DNA of 32,990 nt from Clostridium sp. CAG:452 (lineage in GTDB: Bacteria; Bacillota; Clostridia; TANB77; CAG-508). A program made the position numbers and the translations under genes. Numbering within the stretch: the stretch's first letter is position 1; each line of letters opens with the position of its first letter. The notes under the pieces are model-generated. The model made no database searches, had not been told where the DNA came from, and saw nothing but the letters and a program-made list of their open reading frames with translations. Below are positions 6,571 to 15,087 of the stretch, piece after piece. The stretch spans positions 33,842 through 66,831 of the forward strand of contig FR893516.1 of the NCBI GenBank assembly GCA_000434035.1, in the 5' to 3' direction.

Positions 6571-7707
6571 ATGGTTAAAAAAGTTGCAATAATAACAAAT
6601 GGCGGAGATTGCCCAGGATTAAATGCAGTAATTCGTGCAATAGTAAAAACAGCCGAAACACATGGCGTAGAATGCTATGGATATATAGAAGGCTATAAAG
6701 GAATGTTAGAAAACAACTATATAAAATTAGAATCAAATGGAAGTGCATCAGGTTTACTTCATAGAGGTGGAACAATTATAGGAGCATCAAATAGTACGAA
6801 CCTATTTAATTATCCAGTAGAAGAAAATGGACAAACAGTATATAAAGATATGTCTTTTAAAGCAGTAGAAAATGTAAGAAATGCAGGCTTTGATTGTATA
6901 TTTACATTAGGTGGAGACGGAACACAAAAATCAGCAAGAGACTTTTCTTTAAGAGGATTAAACGTAATAGGAATTCCAAAGACAATAGATAATGATGTAG
7001 CACATTCAGAAATAACATTTGGGTACAATACAGCTGTATCTGTTGCAACAGAGGCACTAGACAGATTACACTCAACAGCAGAATCCCATCACAGAATAAT
7101 GACATTAGAAGTAATGGGAAGATATGCAGGATGGATTGCATTAGAATCAGCAATAGCAGGAGGAGCAGATGCTGCAATAATTCCAGAAATACCATATGAT
7201 ATAGAGAAAATAGTAGAAAAAATAAATAGAAGAAAAGCAGAAGGAAAGAAATTCAGTATAATAGTTGTGTCAGAAGGAGCAAAACCAAAAGGTGGAGAAC
7301 TAACAGTTAAAAGAACTTTGCATGATGGAGCAGGATTAGACAACATAAGACTTGGTGGAATAGGAGAAAAACTTTCAAGAGACCTAGAAGAGTTAACAGG
7401 AATGGTATCTAGAAATACTGTACTTGGATATGTTCAAAGAGGAGGAACACCAACAGCATTTGATAGAGTCCTATCTACAAAATATGGAAGCAAAGCAATG
7501 GAACTTGCTATAGAAGGTAAGTTTAACGTATTAGTAACATTACAAAATGGAAGATTAGGATATGTAACATTAGAAGAAGTTGTAGGAAATAATAAAGAAA
7601 TAGGAGCACGTTCTGGAGGAACAGAAAGCACAAACATAAAAAGAGTAACAATGGATGATGATTTAGTAAGAGTGGCAAGAGACTTAGATATTTGTTTAGG
7701 GGACTAG
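6571..7707 (+). CDS. pfkA: 6-phosphofructokinase
   Basis: Phosphorylates fructose 6-phosphate to fructose 1,6-bisphosphate in glycolysis. At 378 residues it is longer than the 320-residue PfkA of Bacillus and fits the mixed-substrate (group III) clade. ITNGGDCPGLNAVIRAIV (residues 8-25) is the nucleotide site, FTLGGDGTQ (about 111-119) the metal/phosphoryl-donor site, and PKTIDNDV (about 136-143) the catalytic loop with its Asp. The residue after GGD is Gly, usual for ATP users, while Lys in PKTIDND is the residue of the PPi-type clade; together they resemble the ATP-dependent members of group III. SD GAGGTGA is upstream of the ATG. argS follows after 16 bp and is probably cotranscribed. Confidence 0.92.
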   Translation: MVKKVAIITNGGDCPGLNAVIRAIVKTAETHGVECYGYIEGYKGMLENNYIKLESNGSASGLLHRGGTIIGASNSTNLFNYPVEENGQTVYKDMSFKAVENVRNAGFDCIFTLGGDGTQKSARDFSLRGLNVIGIPKTIDNDVAHSEITFGYNTAVSVATEALDRLHSTAESHHRIMTLEVMGRYAGWIALESAIAGGADAAIIPEIPYDIEKIVEKINRRKAEGKKFSIIVVSEGAKPKGGELTVKRTLHDGAGLDNIRLGGIGEKLSRDLEELTGMVSRNTVLGYVQRGGTPTAFDRVLSTKYGSKAMELAIEGKFNVLVTLQNGRLGYVTLEEVVGNNKEIGARSGGTESTNIKRVTMDDDLVRVARDLDICLGD

Positions 7708-7723
7708 AAAGAGAGGAAGTAGA

Positions 7724-9433
7724 ATGGTAAATTTTAAACAAGAAATTGCAAAAGAAATTGCAGAAGTAACAAATTTAGATAGCAAAGAATTAGAAAATTA
7801 CATAGAAATCCCACCAAATAGCGATTTGGGAGATTATGCATTTCCATGTTTTAAACTTGCTAAAGAATTAAGAAAAGCACCACCAATGATTGCAAATGAT
7901 ATAAAAGAGAACATAAAAATAGATGAAAAAATAATAGAAAAAATTGAAGTCGTAGGTGGATATCTAAACATATATGTAAACAAGCAAACACTAGCGAAAG
8001 AAGTACTAGAAGATGTTGCAAAAAATAAGGAGAAATATGGCTCATCAGATATTGGCAAAGGAAAAAACGTTGTAATAGATTATTCTGCACCAAATATTGC
8101 AAAACCATTTCATATTGGACATTTGCGTTCAACTGTAATAGGAGGAGCTCTATATAAAATATATAATTTTCTTGGATACAACAGTGTAGGAATTAACTTT
8201 TTAGGAGACTGGGGTCTTCAATTTGGAAAAGTTATGGCAGGAATTAAGCTTTGGAAAGACGAATATGATTTTAAAAACGATGAAATGTCAAGCATATTAA
8301 AAACATATATACGTTTTAACAAAGAAGAAAAAGAAAAACCAGAGCTTACAGACTTAGCAAGAGCAGAGTTTAAAAAACTAGAGGATGGAGATCAAGAAAC
8401 ATATAAACTATGGGAACATATTAGAAAAATAAGTTTAGAAAATTACGAAAAAACATATAAATTACTAAACTCAAAGTTCGATTCATATAATGGTGAAGCA
8501 TACTATAACGATAAAATGGAACCAGTAGTAGAAGAATTAAAAGAAAAGGGATTATTAAAAGAATCTCAAGGAGCACAAGTAGTTGACTTAGAAAAATATA
8601 ATATGCCACCATGTATAATAATTACTTCTGCAGGAACTACAATATATGCAACAAGAGATTTAGCATCTTTAGAAGATAGAATGAATACATACAATTTTGA
8701 TAAAGCAATTTATGTAGTAGGAAATGAACAAGCATTACATTTTAAACAAGTATTTAAAGTATTTGAATTAATGGGATATGAAAACTATGCTAAAAATTGT
8801 GTGCATGTTCCTTTCGGGCTTGTGGTAGATAAAGATGGAGAAAAAATAGGCTCAAGAAAAGGAAATTCAGTATTTTTAGAAGATATTTTAAATGAAGCAA
8901 TAGATAAAGTAAAAGATATAATAAATGAAAAAAATCCAGAATTAGAAGATAAAGAAGAAGTAGCAAGAAAAGTTGGAGTAGGAGCAATTATATTTAACGA
9001 TTTATCGAATAGCAGAATTAAAGATGAAATATTTGATTGGGATATGCTTCTTAACTTCCAAGGAGAAACAGGGCCATATATTCAGTACATTTATGTAAGA
9101 ACAAGAAGTTTACTAAATAAAGCAGGTTATATGCCAAAAATAGAAGAAATAGATTTTTCAAAAATAAATGAAAAAGAAGCACTAGACACATTAAAACTTA
9201 TATATCAATTTAATGATGTTATAAAAAGTGCTGCAGAAAAGAATGAGCCATCAATTTTGGCTAAGTACTTAATAGATTTAAGTCAAAGCTTTAGTACATA
9301 TTATAATGAACATAGAATAATTACAGAAGACAAAGACGTTCAAAACGCACGATTATTCTTAACATATTCTGTTGATACAGTATTAAAAACAGGAGCAGAA
9401 TTGTTAGGAATGGAAATGCCAGAGCGTATGTAA
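7724..9433 (+). CDS. argS: Arginyl-tRNA synthetase
   Basis: Class I synthetase charging tRNA-Arg. The 569-residue length is normal. The N-terminal Add-1 domain (residues 1-100) precedes the catalytic core with the HIGH motif in APNIAKPFHIGHLRSTVIG (about 121-139). The KMSKS counterpart is the divergent KIGSRKGN (about 374-381), as in many ArgRS. The C-terminal DALR anticodon-binding domain includes YNEHRIITED. SD GAGAGGAAG is 7 bp upstream. The enzyme is of special interest here because CGG (Arg) codons are avoided in this window. Confidence 0.96.
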   Translation: MVNFKQEIAKEIAEVTNLDSKELENYIEIPPNSDLGDYAFPCFKLAKELRKAPPMIANDIKENIKIDEKIIEKIEVVGGYLNIYVNKQTLAKEVLEDVAKNKEKYGSSDIGKGKNVVIDYSAPNIAKPFHIGHLRSTVIGGALYKIYNFLGYNSVGINFLGDWGLQFGKVMAGIKLWKDEYDFKNDEMSSILKTYIRFNKEEKEKPELTDLARAEFKKLEDGDQETYKLWEHIRKISLENYEKTYKLLNSKFDSYNGEAYYNDKMEPVVEELKEKGLLKESQGAQVVDLEKYNMPPCIIITSAGTTIYATRDLASLEDRMNTYNFDKAIYVVGNEQALHFKQVFKVFELMGYENYAKNCVHVPFGLVVDKDGEKIGSRKGNSVFLEDILNEAIDKVKDIINEKNPELEDKEEVARKVGVGAIIFNDLSNSRIKDEIFDWDMLLNFQGETGPYIQYIYVRTRSLLNKAGYMPKIEEIDFSKINEKEALDTLKLIYQFNDVIKSAAEKNEPSILAKYLIDLSQSFSTYYNEHRIITEDKDVQNARLFLTYSVDTVLKTGAELLGMEMPERM

Positions 9434-9466
9434 ATTTAAAATAAAATATTTAAGGAGGCAGTGATT

Positions 9467-10093
9467 ATGGAAGTAATCGAATTAAAACACCCATTAGTTG
9501 AACACAAATTAGCAATTTTAAGGGATAAAAAAACAGGAACAAAAGAATTTAGAGAGATAGTATCAGAGCTTGCTACAATACTTTGCTATGAAGCAATGAA
9601 AGATGCAAAATTAGAAGAAGTAGAAATAGAAACTCCAATTCAAAAAATGAAAACAAGAAAGATTAATGAAGATAATTATGCATTTGTTCCAATTTTAAGA
9701 GCTGGAACAGGTATGCTAGATGGAATAATTCAAGTAGTACCAAATGCTAAAATAGGACATGTTGGTATGTATAGAGATGAAGAAACATTTAAACCAAATG
9801 TATACTTCTTTAAAGTACCAAAAGACATAGCTCAAAGAGAAGTTTTAATATTAGACCCAATGCTTGCAACAGGTGGATCAGGAATAGATGCAATAGAACT
9901 ACTAAAAGAAAAAGGTGTTAAAAAAATAAAATTCTTATGTATAATAGCTGCTCCAGAAGGAATAAAAGCAATGCAAGAAAAACATCCAGATGTACAAATT
10001 TATTGTGCAGCAATAGATGAAAAATTAAATGAACATGCCTACATAATACCAGGACTTGGAGATGCAGGAGATAGAATATTCGGCACAAAATAA
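9467..10093 (+). CDS. upp: Uracil phosphoribosyltransferase
   Basis: Salvages uracil with PRPP to UMP. 208 residues from the ATG at 9467, chosen over the GTG at 9461 because SD AAGGAGG (9452-9458) is then 8 bp away. ILRAGTGMLDGI and the PRPP loop LDPMLATGGSGIDAIELL (about 124-141) are diagnostic, and the C-terminus PGLGDAGDRIFGTK is the uracil-binding end. Single gene between argS and glmM; no uraA permease is present. Confidence 0.96.
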   Translation: MEVIELKHPLVEHKLAILRDKKTGTKEFREIVSELATILCYEAMKDAKLEEVEIETPIQKMKTRKINEDNYAFVPILRAGTGMLDGIIQVVPNAKIGHVGMYRDEETFKPNVYFFKVPKDIAQREVLILDPMLATGGSGIDAIELLKEKGVKKIKFLCIIAAPEGIKAMQEKHPDVQIYCAAIDEKLNEHAYIIPGLGDAGDRIFGTK

Positions 10094-10168
10094 AAATATA
10101 TTGCTTTTTTACAATCAAATAATATATAATAAACAATAGATAAATATCTTATATTAGGAGGCAATCAA

Positions 10169-11533
10169 GTGAGAAAATATTTTGGAACAGATGGAATTAG
10201 AAGAATAGCAAATACAGAACTTACGCCAGAATTGGTTTATAAAGTTGCAAAAGCAGGAGCATATGTTTTATCAAAACATTCAGATCATGCACCAACTATA
10301 TTAATAGGTAGAGATACAAGGCTTTCTGGAACACTAATAGAAAGTGCAATGACATCAGGCTTTTTAAGTTATGGTGCCAATGTAAAATTGTTAGGAGTTA
10401 TGCCAACACCAGCTGTAGCATATTTAACAAAAAAATTAAAAGCGGATGCAAGTGTTGTAATATCTGCATCACATAATACTTTTGAATTTAACGGAGTTAA
10501 ATATTTTAGTAATAAAGGAATGAAAATATCTGACGAGATAGAAGAAGAAATAGAAGAAGTTATGGACTCCGGAAAAATAAATGAGCTAATTGCTGTACAT
10601 AATAAAATTGGTATAGCAGAAGATGCAACAGATTTAATGGATGAATATGTTTGTTTATTTAGAAGAATATTTGAAGATAATATAGAAGAGCATTTAAGAG
10701 ATGATTTTATAGTAGGCTTAGATGTGGCAAATGGAGCAACTTATAAAGTAGCAGAAGAAGTATTTAAAAAACTAGGAATAAAATATAAAATAATAAATAA
10801 TAATCCAGATGGAATAAATATAAATCATGATTGTGGTTCAACACATTTGGAAGGATTAAAAAAATTTGTTTTAGATAATAAATTAAGCTTAGGAATAGCA
10901 TATGATGGCGATGGAGACAGATGCTTAGCAATAGATGAAAAAGGAAATCTTATAGATGGAGATATACTTCTTGCAATATTTGCTAAATACTTGCAAGAAA
11001 AAGGCAAATTAAATAAAGACACATTAGTTGCAACAATTATGAGCAATATGGGATTGAATAAATTTGCAGAAAAAAATAATTTAAATTTAAGCCAAACAAA
11101 AGTTGGAGATAGATATGTACTAGAAGAAATGCTAAAAAATGGTTATAATTTAGGCGGAGAACAATCAGGACATATAATTTTATTAGATTACAATCCAACA
11201 GGTGATGGAATACTAACTTCCCTTATGTTAATACAAATTTTATTAGAAAAAAACGTTTTAGCATCAGAACTTTGCGACATAATACAAATATACCCACAAG
11301 TATTAATAAATGCTAAAGTAAACTCAGAAAAGAAAAGTCAATACTTAGAAGATAAAGAAATACAAACAAAAATTAAAGAAATAGAAAATGAATTTGCAAA
11401 TGAAGGAAGAGTTGTAATAAGACCTTCAGGAACAGAACCTTTAATAAGAGTTATGATAGAAGGTAAAGACAAAAACTATATAGCTAAAAAAGCAGAAGAA
11501 ATAGCAAAACTTATAGAAGAAAAATTAAATTAG
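10169..11533 (+). CDS. glmM: Phosphoglucosamine mutase
   Basis: Converts glucosamine-6-phosphate to glucosamine-1-phosphate for peptidoglycan synthesis. 454 residues, the family norm. It starts with GTG at 10169, 7 bp after SD AGGAGG, giving MRKYFGTDGIRRIAN, the family N-terminus. The phosphoserine loop is SASHNTFEFNGVK (about residues 99-111; Thr replaces the usual Pro after SASHN). The metal loop is YDGDGDRC (about 247-254) and the phosphate-binding loop is RPSGTEPLIRVMIEG (about 415-429). It is followed by a small membrane-protein gene. Confidence 0.96.
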   Translation: MRKYFGTDGIRRIANTELTPELVYKVAKAGAYVLSKHSDHAPTILIGRDTRLSGTLIESAMTSGFLSYGANVKLLGVMPTPAVAYLTKKLKADASVVISASHNTFEFNGVKYFSNKGMKISDEIEEEIEEVMDSGKINELIAVHNKIGIAEDATDLMDEYVCLFRRIFEDNIEEHLRDDFIVGLDVANGATYKVAEEVFKKLGIKYKIINNNPDGININHDCGSTHLEGLKKFVLDNKLSLGIAYDGDGDRCLAIDEKGNLIDGDILLAIFAKYLQEKGKLNKDTLVATIMSNMGLNKFAEKNNLNLSQTKVGDRYVLEEMLKNGYNLGGEQSGHIILLDYNPTGDGILTSLMLIQILLEKNVLASELCDIIQIYPQVLINAKVNSEKKSQYLEDKEIQTKIKEIENEFANEGRVVIRPSGTEPLIRVMIEGKDKNYIAKKAEEIAKLIEEKLN

Positions 11534-11542
11534 TTTACAAAA

Positions 11543-11561
11543 CTAGTATAAATTATACTAG
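11543..11561 (+). other. Hairpin between glmM and the membrane-protein gene
   Basis: 8-bp stem (11543-11550 with 11554-11561) and 3-nt loop, without a T run. It is too weak to call a terminator; it may attenuate or process the transcript before the next gene. Confidence 0.35.
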
Positions 11562-11598
11562 AATAATAAATTTAAGAAAAAACAAAGGAGGAAACAAA

Positions 11599-11937
11599 AT
11601 GTTCATTATTGATTTAACAAACCCATTAACTTTAGTACTTTTGCTAATAGCAACAGTATTACTAATATTCTTAGGAAAGGAAATAAAAAAGCCACATGCA
11701 CCAGCAGCAGCATTAATATTCTTTTTAGCACTAATTTTAATGCATAGTATACAACTTACATTACCAAGTGCAAATGTAGAAGAAATACATTCAGCATTAA
11801 TGGGAAGCCTTGGAATGGACTTTATAATGATATTTATATCTTTCTTCGGATATTTATGGGTAGATGACATATCTTGTAAGTTTTATAAAAAGAAAAATAT
11901 CGATAACAGTTTAGACTGGTTTTGGAATAAAGTATAA
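11599..11937 (+). CDS. Small three-helix membrane protein of unknown function
   Basis: 112 residues with hydrophobic segments at about 8-26, 34-53 and 72-90 and a charged C-terminal tail (DDISCKFYKKKNID..WFWNKV). The second segment follows a short basic loop KEIKKPHAP. A strong SD (AAAGGAGGAAAC) precedes the ATG and the coding pattern is like the neighbours, so the gene is real. I do not recognise a family. It lies between glmM and metG, closed by its own terminator, and has no signal peptidase or lipobox site. Confidence 0.75.
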   Translation: MFIIDLTNPLTLVLLLIATVLLIFLGKEIKKPHAPAAALIFFLALILMHSIQLTLPSANVEEIHSALMGSLGMDFIMIFISFFGYLWVDDISCKFYKKKNIDNSLDWFWNKV

Positions 11938-11958
11938 AAGTATAATTAAAAACAAGTA

Positions 11959-11997
11959 AAATAGCAAGTTTTAAATCTCTAAAACTTGCTATTTTTG
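11959..11997 (+). terminator. Rho-independent terminator
   Basis: A 15-bp perfect stem (11959-11973 with 11980-11994), 6-nt loop, ending in T residues. It separates the membrane-protein gene from metG. Confidence 0.88.
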
Positions 11998-12050
11998 TAT
12001 GACTGTGATAAAATTTAAATATTATATTATTAACAATGGGGGAATAATTA

Positions 12051-13637
12051 ATGAGTAAAAATATTTTGATAGGTGGAGCATGGCCTTATGCAAATAATTC
12101 CTTACATCTAGGACATTTAGCAGGTTTAATATCAGGAGATATTTTAGCACGTTACCACAGAATCAATGGAGATAATGTGCTTTACGTATCAGGAACAGAT
12201 TGCCATGGGACACCGATAACAGAAAGAGCAAAAAAAGAAGGAAGAACACCAAAGGAAATAGCAGAGCAATATCATGAAGAATTTGTTAAAACATTTAACG
12301 CAATGAGTTTTTCTTATGATTTATATTCAAAAACAGAAACAGAATATCATGCTAAAAAAGTTCAAGAAATATTTAAAAAGCTATATGACAACGGATATAT
12401 ATATGAAAAAATAGAACCACAAGCATATTGCGAAAAATGTAATAAGTTTTTACAAGATAGGGAGATACAGATTAAATGTCCAGAGTGTGGAGAAATAACA
12501 AAAGCTGACCAATGTGATAACTGTGGACATACTCCATCGGTAGAGGAATTGAAAGATGGCGTTTGTTTAAGTTGCGGAAGCAAAACAATAGAAAAGGACA
12601 ATAAAAATTTATATTTTGCTCTATCTAAATTTCAAGATATAATCCAAGCAAATACAGATAAATGCAAACAATTCTGGAGAGTAAATGCAAGAAATGAAAC
12701 AGAAAAATATTTAAAACAAGGATTAAAAGACAGAGCAGTAACAAGAGACTTAGATTGGGGAATCAAAATACCACTTCCAGGATATGAAACTAAAAGAATG
12801 TATGTGTGGATAGAAGCTGTACTTGGTTACCTAACTGATACAATGAAGCTATCAGAAGAAAATGGATTCAATTGGGAGGATTTTTGGAAAGAAGGACACA
12901 ACAATAAAATATATATGTGCCATGGAAAAGATAATATAGTATTCCATAGCATAATATTCAATGGGCTACTAGCTGGACTAGAAGACAATTTCCATTTGGT
13001 AGATGTAATAGTTTCAACAGAATATTTAAATATTAATGATGAAAAAATATCGAAAAGCAAAGGAAATGGTATTACAGCATTAGAAATGCTTGAAAAATAC
13101 AACACAGACTCATTAAGATTCCATATTATAAACAATGGACCAGAAAAGAAAGACACAAACTTTACAATTGAAGAATTTGAAAGAACACATAATAATGAAA
13201 TATTAAACAAATTTGGAAATCTAGTAAATAGAACATTGAGATTTAAAGAGTTAACACAAATTCCAAATGGTAAATTAGATGAACAAGCAAAAATAGAAAT
13301 AGAAAACACATATAAAGAAGTTTCAAACTTAATAGAAAATCTAGAATTTAGAGCTGCAACACAAAAAGTTATGGATCTTGTAGAATATGCAAATAAGTTC
13401 TATGATGAAAATAAACCATGGATCCAGAAAAAAGAAGACATAGAGGGCTTTAATAATACAATATATACTTGCGCAGTTATTATAGCAAATTTATCTAATT
13501 TGTTTGAACCATTTATGCCAAAGTCATGTAAAAAAATAAGAGAATATTTAAAAATACAAAATCCACAATGGAATTTTACAACAATAGAAGATGATATAAA
13601 ACTAGAAAATATAGAACCATTATTTAATAGAATATAA
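12051..13637 (+). CDS. metG: Methionyl-tRNA synthetase
   Basis: Class I synthetase charging tRNA-Met. 528 residues, i.e. without the C-terminal tRNA-binding/dimerisation domain that brings many homologues to ~650. WPYANNSLHLGHLAG (residues 10-24) holds the HIGH-type motif and KISKSKGN (about 332-339) is KMSKS. The zinc-knuckle insert has four Cys pairs (CEKC, CPEC, CDNC, CLSC at about residues 127-180), the two-knuckle type. SD GGGGGAATAATTA is upstream. A terminator follows. Confidence 0.95.
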   Translation: MSKNILIGGAWPYANNSLHLGHLAGLISGDILARYHRINGDNVLYVSGTDCHGTPITERAKKEGRTPKEIAEQYHEEFVKTFNAMSFSYDLYSKTETEYHAKKVQEIFKKLYDNGYIYEKIEPQAYCEKCNKFLQDREIQIKCPECGEITKADQCDNCGHTPSVEELKDGVCLSCGSKTIEKDNKNLYFALSKFQDIIQANTDKCKQFWRVNARNETEKYLKQGLKDRAVTRDLDWGIKIPLPGYETKRMYVWIEAVLGYLTDTMKLSEENGFNWEDFWKEGHNNKIYMCHGKDNIVFHSIIFNGLLAGLEDNFHLVDVIVSTEYLNINDEKISKSKGNGITALEMLEKYNTDSLRFHIINNGPEKKDTNFTIEEFERTHNNEILNKFGNLVNRTLRFKELTQIPNGKLDEQAKIEIENTYKEVSNLIENLEFRAATQKVMDLVEYANKFYDENKPWIQKKEDIEGFNNTIYTCAVIIANLSNLFEPFMPKSCKKIREYLKIQNPQWNFTTIEDDIKLENIEPLFNRI

Positions 13638-13660
13638 TTAAAACTATTGAAAATAATATA

Positions 13661-13692
13661 AAAGTCATGCTAAAATAAAAGCATGATTTTTA
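13661..13692 (+). terminator. Rho-independent terminator after metG
   Basis: Stem AAAGTCATGC (13661-13670) with GCATGATTTT (13681-13690), 10-nt loop, T run overlapping the right arm. One G-T pair. Confidence 0.65.
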
Positions 13693-13711
13693 TATTGTGA
13701 AGGTGAAAAAA

Positions 13712-14275
13712 ATGAAAGATACAATAATAATAGTAGAAGGACCACAAGGAGCAGGAAAAACAACATTTACAAACTATTTAAGAGAAAAAATGAGTGCAAC
13801 AGATTTATATAGATTAACAGGAATAAAAGATAAAACTGAAGCAGGACATAAAAAAATAGAAAAAAAATATCTAAAATTATTAGAATATATAGAAGCATGC
13901 GAAGACGTAAACATGATTTTTGATAGAACCTTTTTCACAGAAGAAATATATGGAAGACTAGGATATAAGCCATATTCTTTTGATGACACATATAAAATGC
14001 TATTAGAAAAACTAGATAAATTAAATTTTAACATATATTTAGTAGTTTTATATTTAAAAGACACATCTGTTTTTGAAAAACGTATAAAAAGAGATAAACA
14101 TCAATATCAAGCATTTAATGTAGAAAGTAGCATAAAACAACAAAATGAGTACTTGAAATTAGCCGATGAAGTAGAAAAAGATGCAAAAAATATTAAAGTA
14201 ATAAGATTCAATGCAGACAACAATGAAACATTTACAAAACAGATAGACGAGCAATTTGGATACTTATTTAAATAA
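13712..14275 (+). CDS. Deoxynucleoside/thymidylate-kinase-like P-loop protein
   Basis: 187 residues from ATG 13712; SD AAGGTGA (13700-13706) favours it over the in-frame GTG at 13697. The P-loop is EGPQGAGKTTFTNYL (near residue 9). FDRTFFTEEIYGRLGYKP (about 74-91) resembles the DRx motif of deoxynucleoside/thymidylate kinases. LIDs with KRDKHQYQAFN lie further on. The substrate cannot be named from sequence. It is 9 bp upstream of the nadD-like gene, so the two form an operon, suggesting nucleotide or NAD metabolism. Confidence 0.7.
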   Translation: MKDTIIIVEGPQGAGKTTFTNYLREKMSATDLYRLTGIKDKTEAGHKKIEKKYLKLLEYIEACEDVNMIFDRTFFTEEIYGRLGYKPYSFDDTYKMLLEKLDKLNFNIYLVVLYLKDTSVFEKRIKRDKHQYQAFNVESSIKQQNEYLKLADEVEKDAKNIKVIRFNADNNETFTKQIDEQFGYLFK

Positions 14276-14284
14276 GGGATAGTT

Positions 14285-14803
14285 ATGGAAAAAATAGGAT
14301 TTTTTGGAGGATGCTTTAATCCTCCAACAAATATACATATTGAATTAGCAAATAATTTAGTAAAAACAAAAAAATTAGACAAAGTTATTTTTGTACCGGT
14401 AAATGATTCATATATAAAAAATGGACTAATATCGGCAGAACATAGATTAAATATGATAAAACTAGCTATAAAAAACAATAACAATTTAGAAGTAGATGAC
14501 ATTGAGATAAAAGAAGATAAAAAATTATTTGCAGTGGATGCATTTGAGCTAATTAATCAAAAATATTTTAAAAAATGCGAAGTGTATTTTATAATGGGCT
14601 CAGATAATTTCGAAAAAATGAGCAAATGGAAAGATTATAACAAAATAAAAGACCAAAAATATATAGTCATAAAAAGAGACAAAAATGTGATTTCATCAAC
14701 TAAGATAAGAGAAATGATAGCAAAAAATGATAGTGAAGCACAAAAATATTTATCAAGAGAAGTATACAAATATATAGAACAAAACAAATTATACAAATTG
14801 TAA
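14285..14803 (+). CDS. Nicotinate-nucleotide adenylyltransferase-like protein
   Basis: A 172-residue cytidylyltransferase-fold protein. GFFGGCFNPPTNIHIELANN is the NadD-type GxFGGxFxPxHxxH nucleotide loop, but the first His of the usual HxGH is Asn in PPTNIHI (T-N-I-H), so one key His may be missing. FIMGSDNFEKMSKWKDY is the family middle motif, and SSTKIREMI is the ISSTxIR adenylyl motif. The protein is shorter than NadD (about 190-200). It most likely makes NAD precursors with the preceding kinase-like gene; other cytidylyltransferase roles remain open. Confidence 0.75.
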   Translation: MEKIGFFGGCFNPPTNIHIELANNLVKTKKLDKVIFVPVNDSYIKNGLISAEHRLNMIKLAIKNNNNLEVDDIEIKEDKKLFAVDAFELINQKYFKKCEVYFIMGSDNFEKMSKWKDYNKIKDQKYIVIKRDKNVISSTKIREMIAKNDSEAQKYLSREVYKYIEQNKLYKL

Positions 14804-14842
14804 TTTGTGTGAGGGGGAATTCTAGGGACTGTCCTGAATTCA
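14793..14842. repeat. Partial copy of the 2625-2735 palindromic repeat
   Basis: Read forward, it contains ATTTGTGTGAGGGGGAATTC then TAGGGACTGTCC, matching the reverse complement of the right half of the 2625-2735 element. It begins within the last codons and stop of the nadD-like gene, so the C-terminus of that gene may have been shaped by the insertion. Confidence 0.7.
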
Positions 14843-14881
14843 CCCGATTAATTAACAATTAAAAGATTAAAATTCAAAAAA

Positions 14882-15003
14882 ACCGCTCGGTCATGTCACT
14901 TTCGTAGAAATTGTAAATCTCCTCTCTCCGCAGCGCCCTCAAGAGATGAGATTCCCTACTCCGAGAGAAGAACAATTTCTACCTCAAGCTCAATCCATTC
15001 GCA
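14882..15003. other. GC-richer structured intergenic island
   Basis: In the 284-bp gap before the gltD-like gene, about 120 bp are clearly richer in G+C than all surroundings and can fold: an 11-bp perfect stem (14904-14914 with 14972-14982) encloses a C/T-rich strand and an AG-rich strand that pair imperfectly. Read on the minus strand it ends with an ACCGAGCGG-type sequence and a run of T, a possible terminator. It contains no plausible ORF. Candidates are a small RNA (minus strand more likely) or a mobile palindromic repeat. It lacks the signature loop of SRP RNA. Confidence 0.45.
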
Positions 15004-15087
15004 ATTTTTTTCATTTTTAATATTTTAATTTTCAAAATGAATTTAGTCTTCAACTAAATTAAACCAAATAAAAAAAGGAGAATAAAA

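Noticed and set aside
14882..15003. SRP (4.5S) RNA or 6S RNA
   Set aside because: The GGAAGGAAGCAGCC-type apical loop of SRP RNA and the central bubble pattern of 6S RNA are absent.
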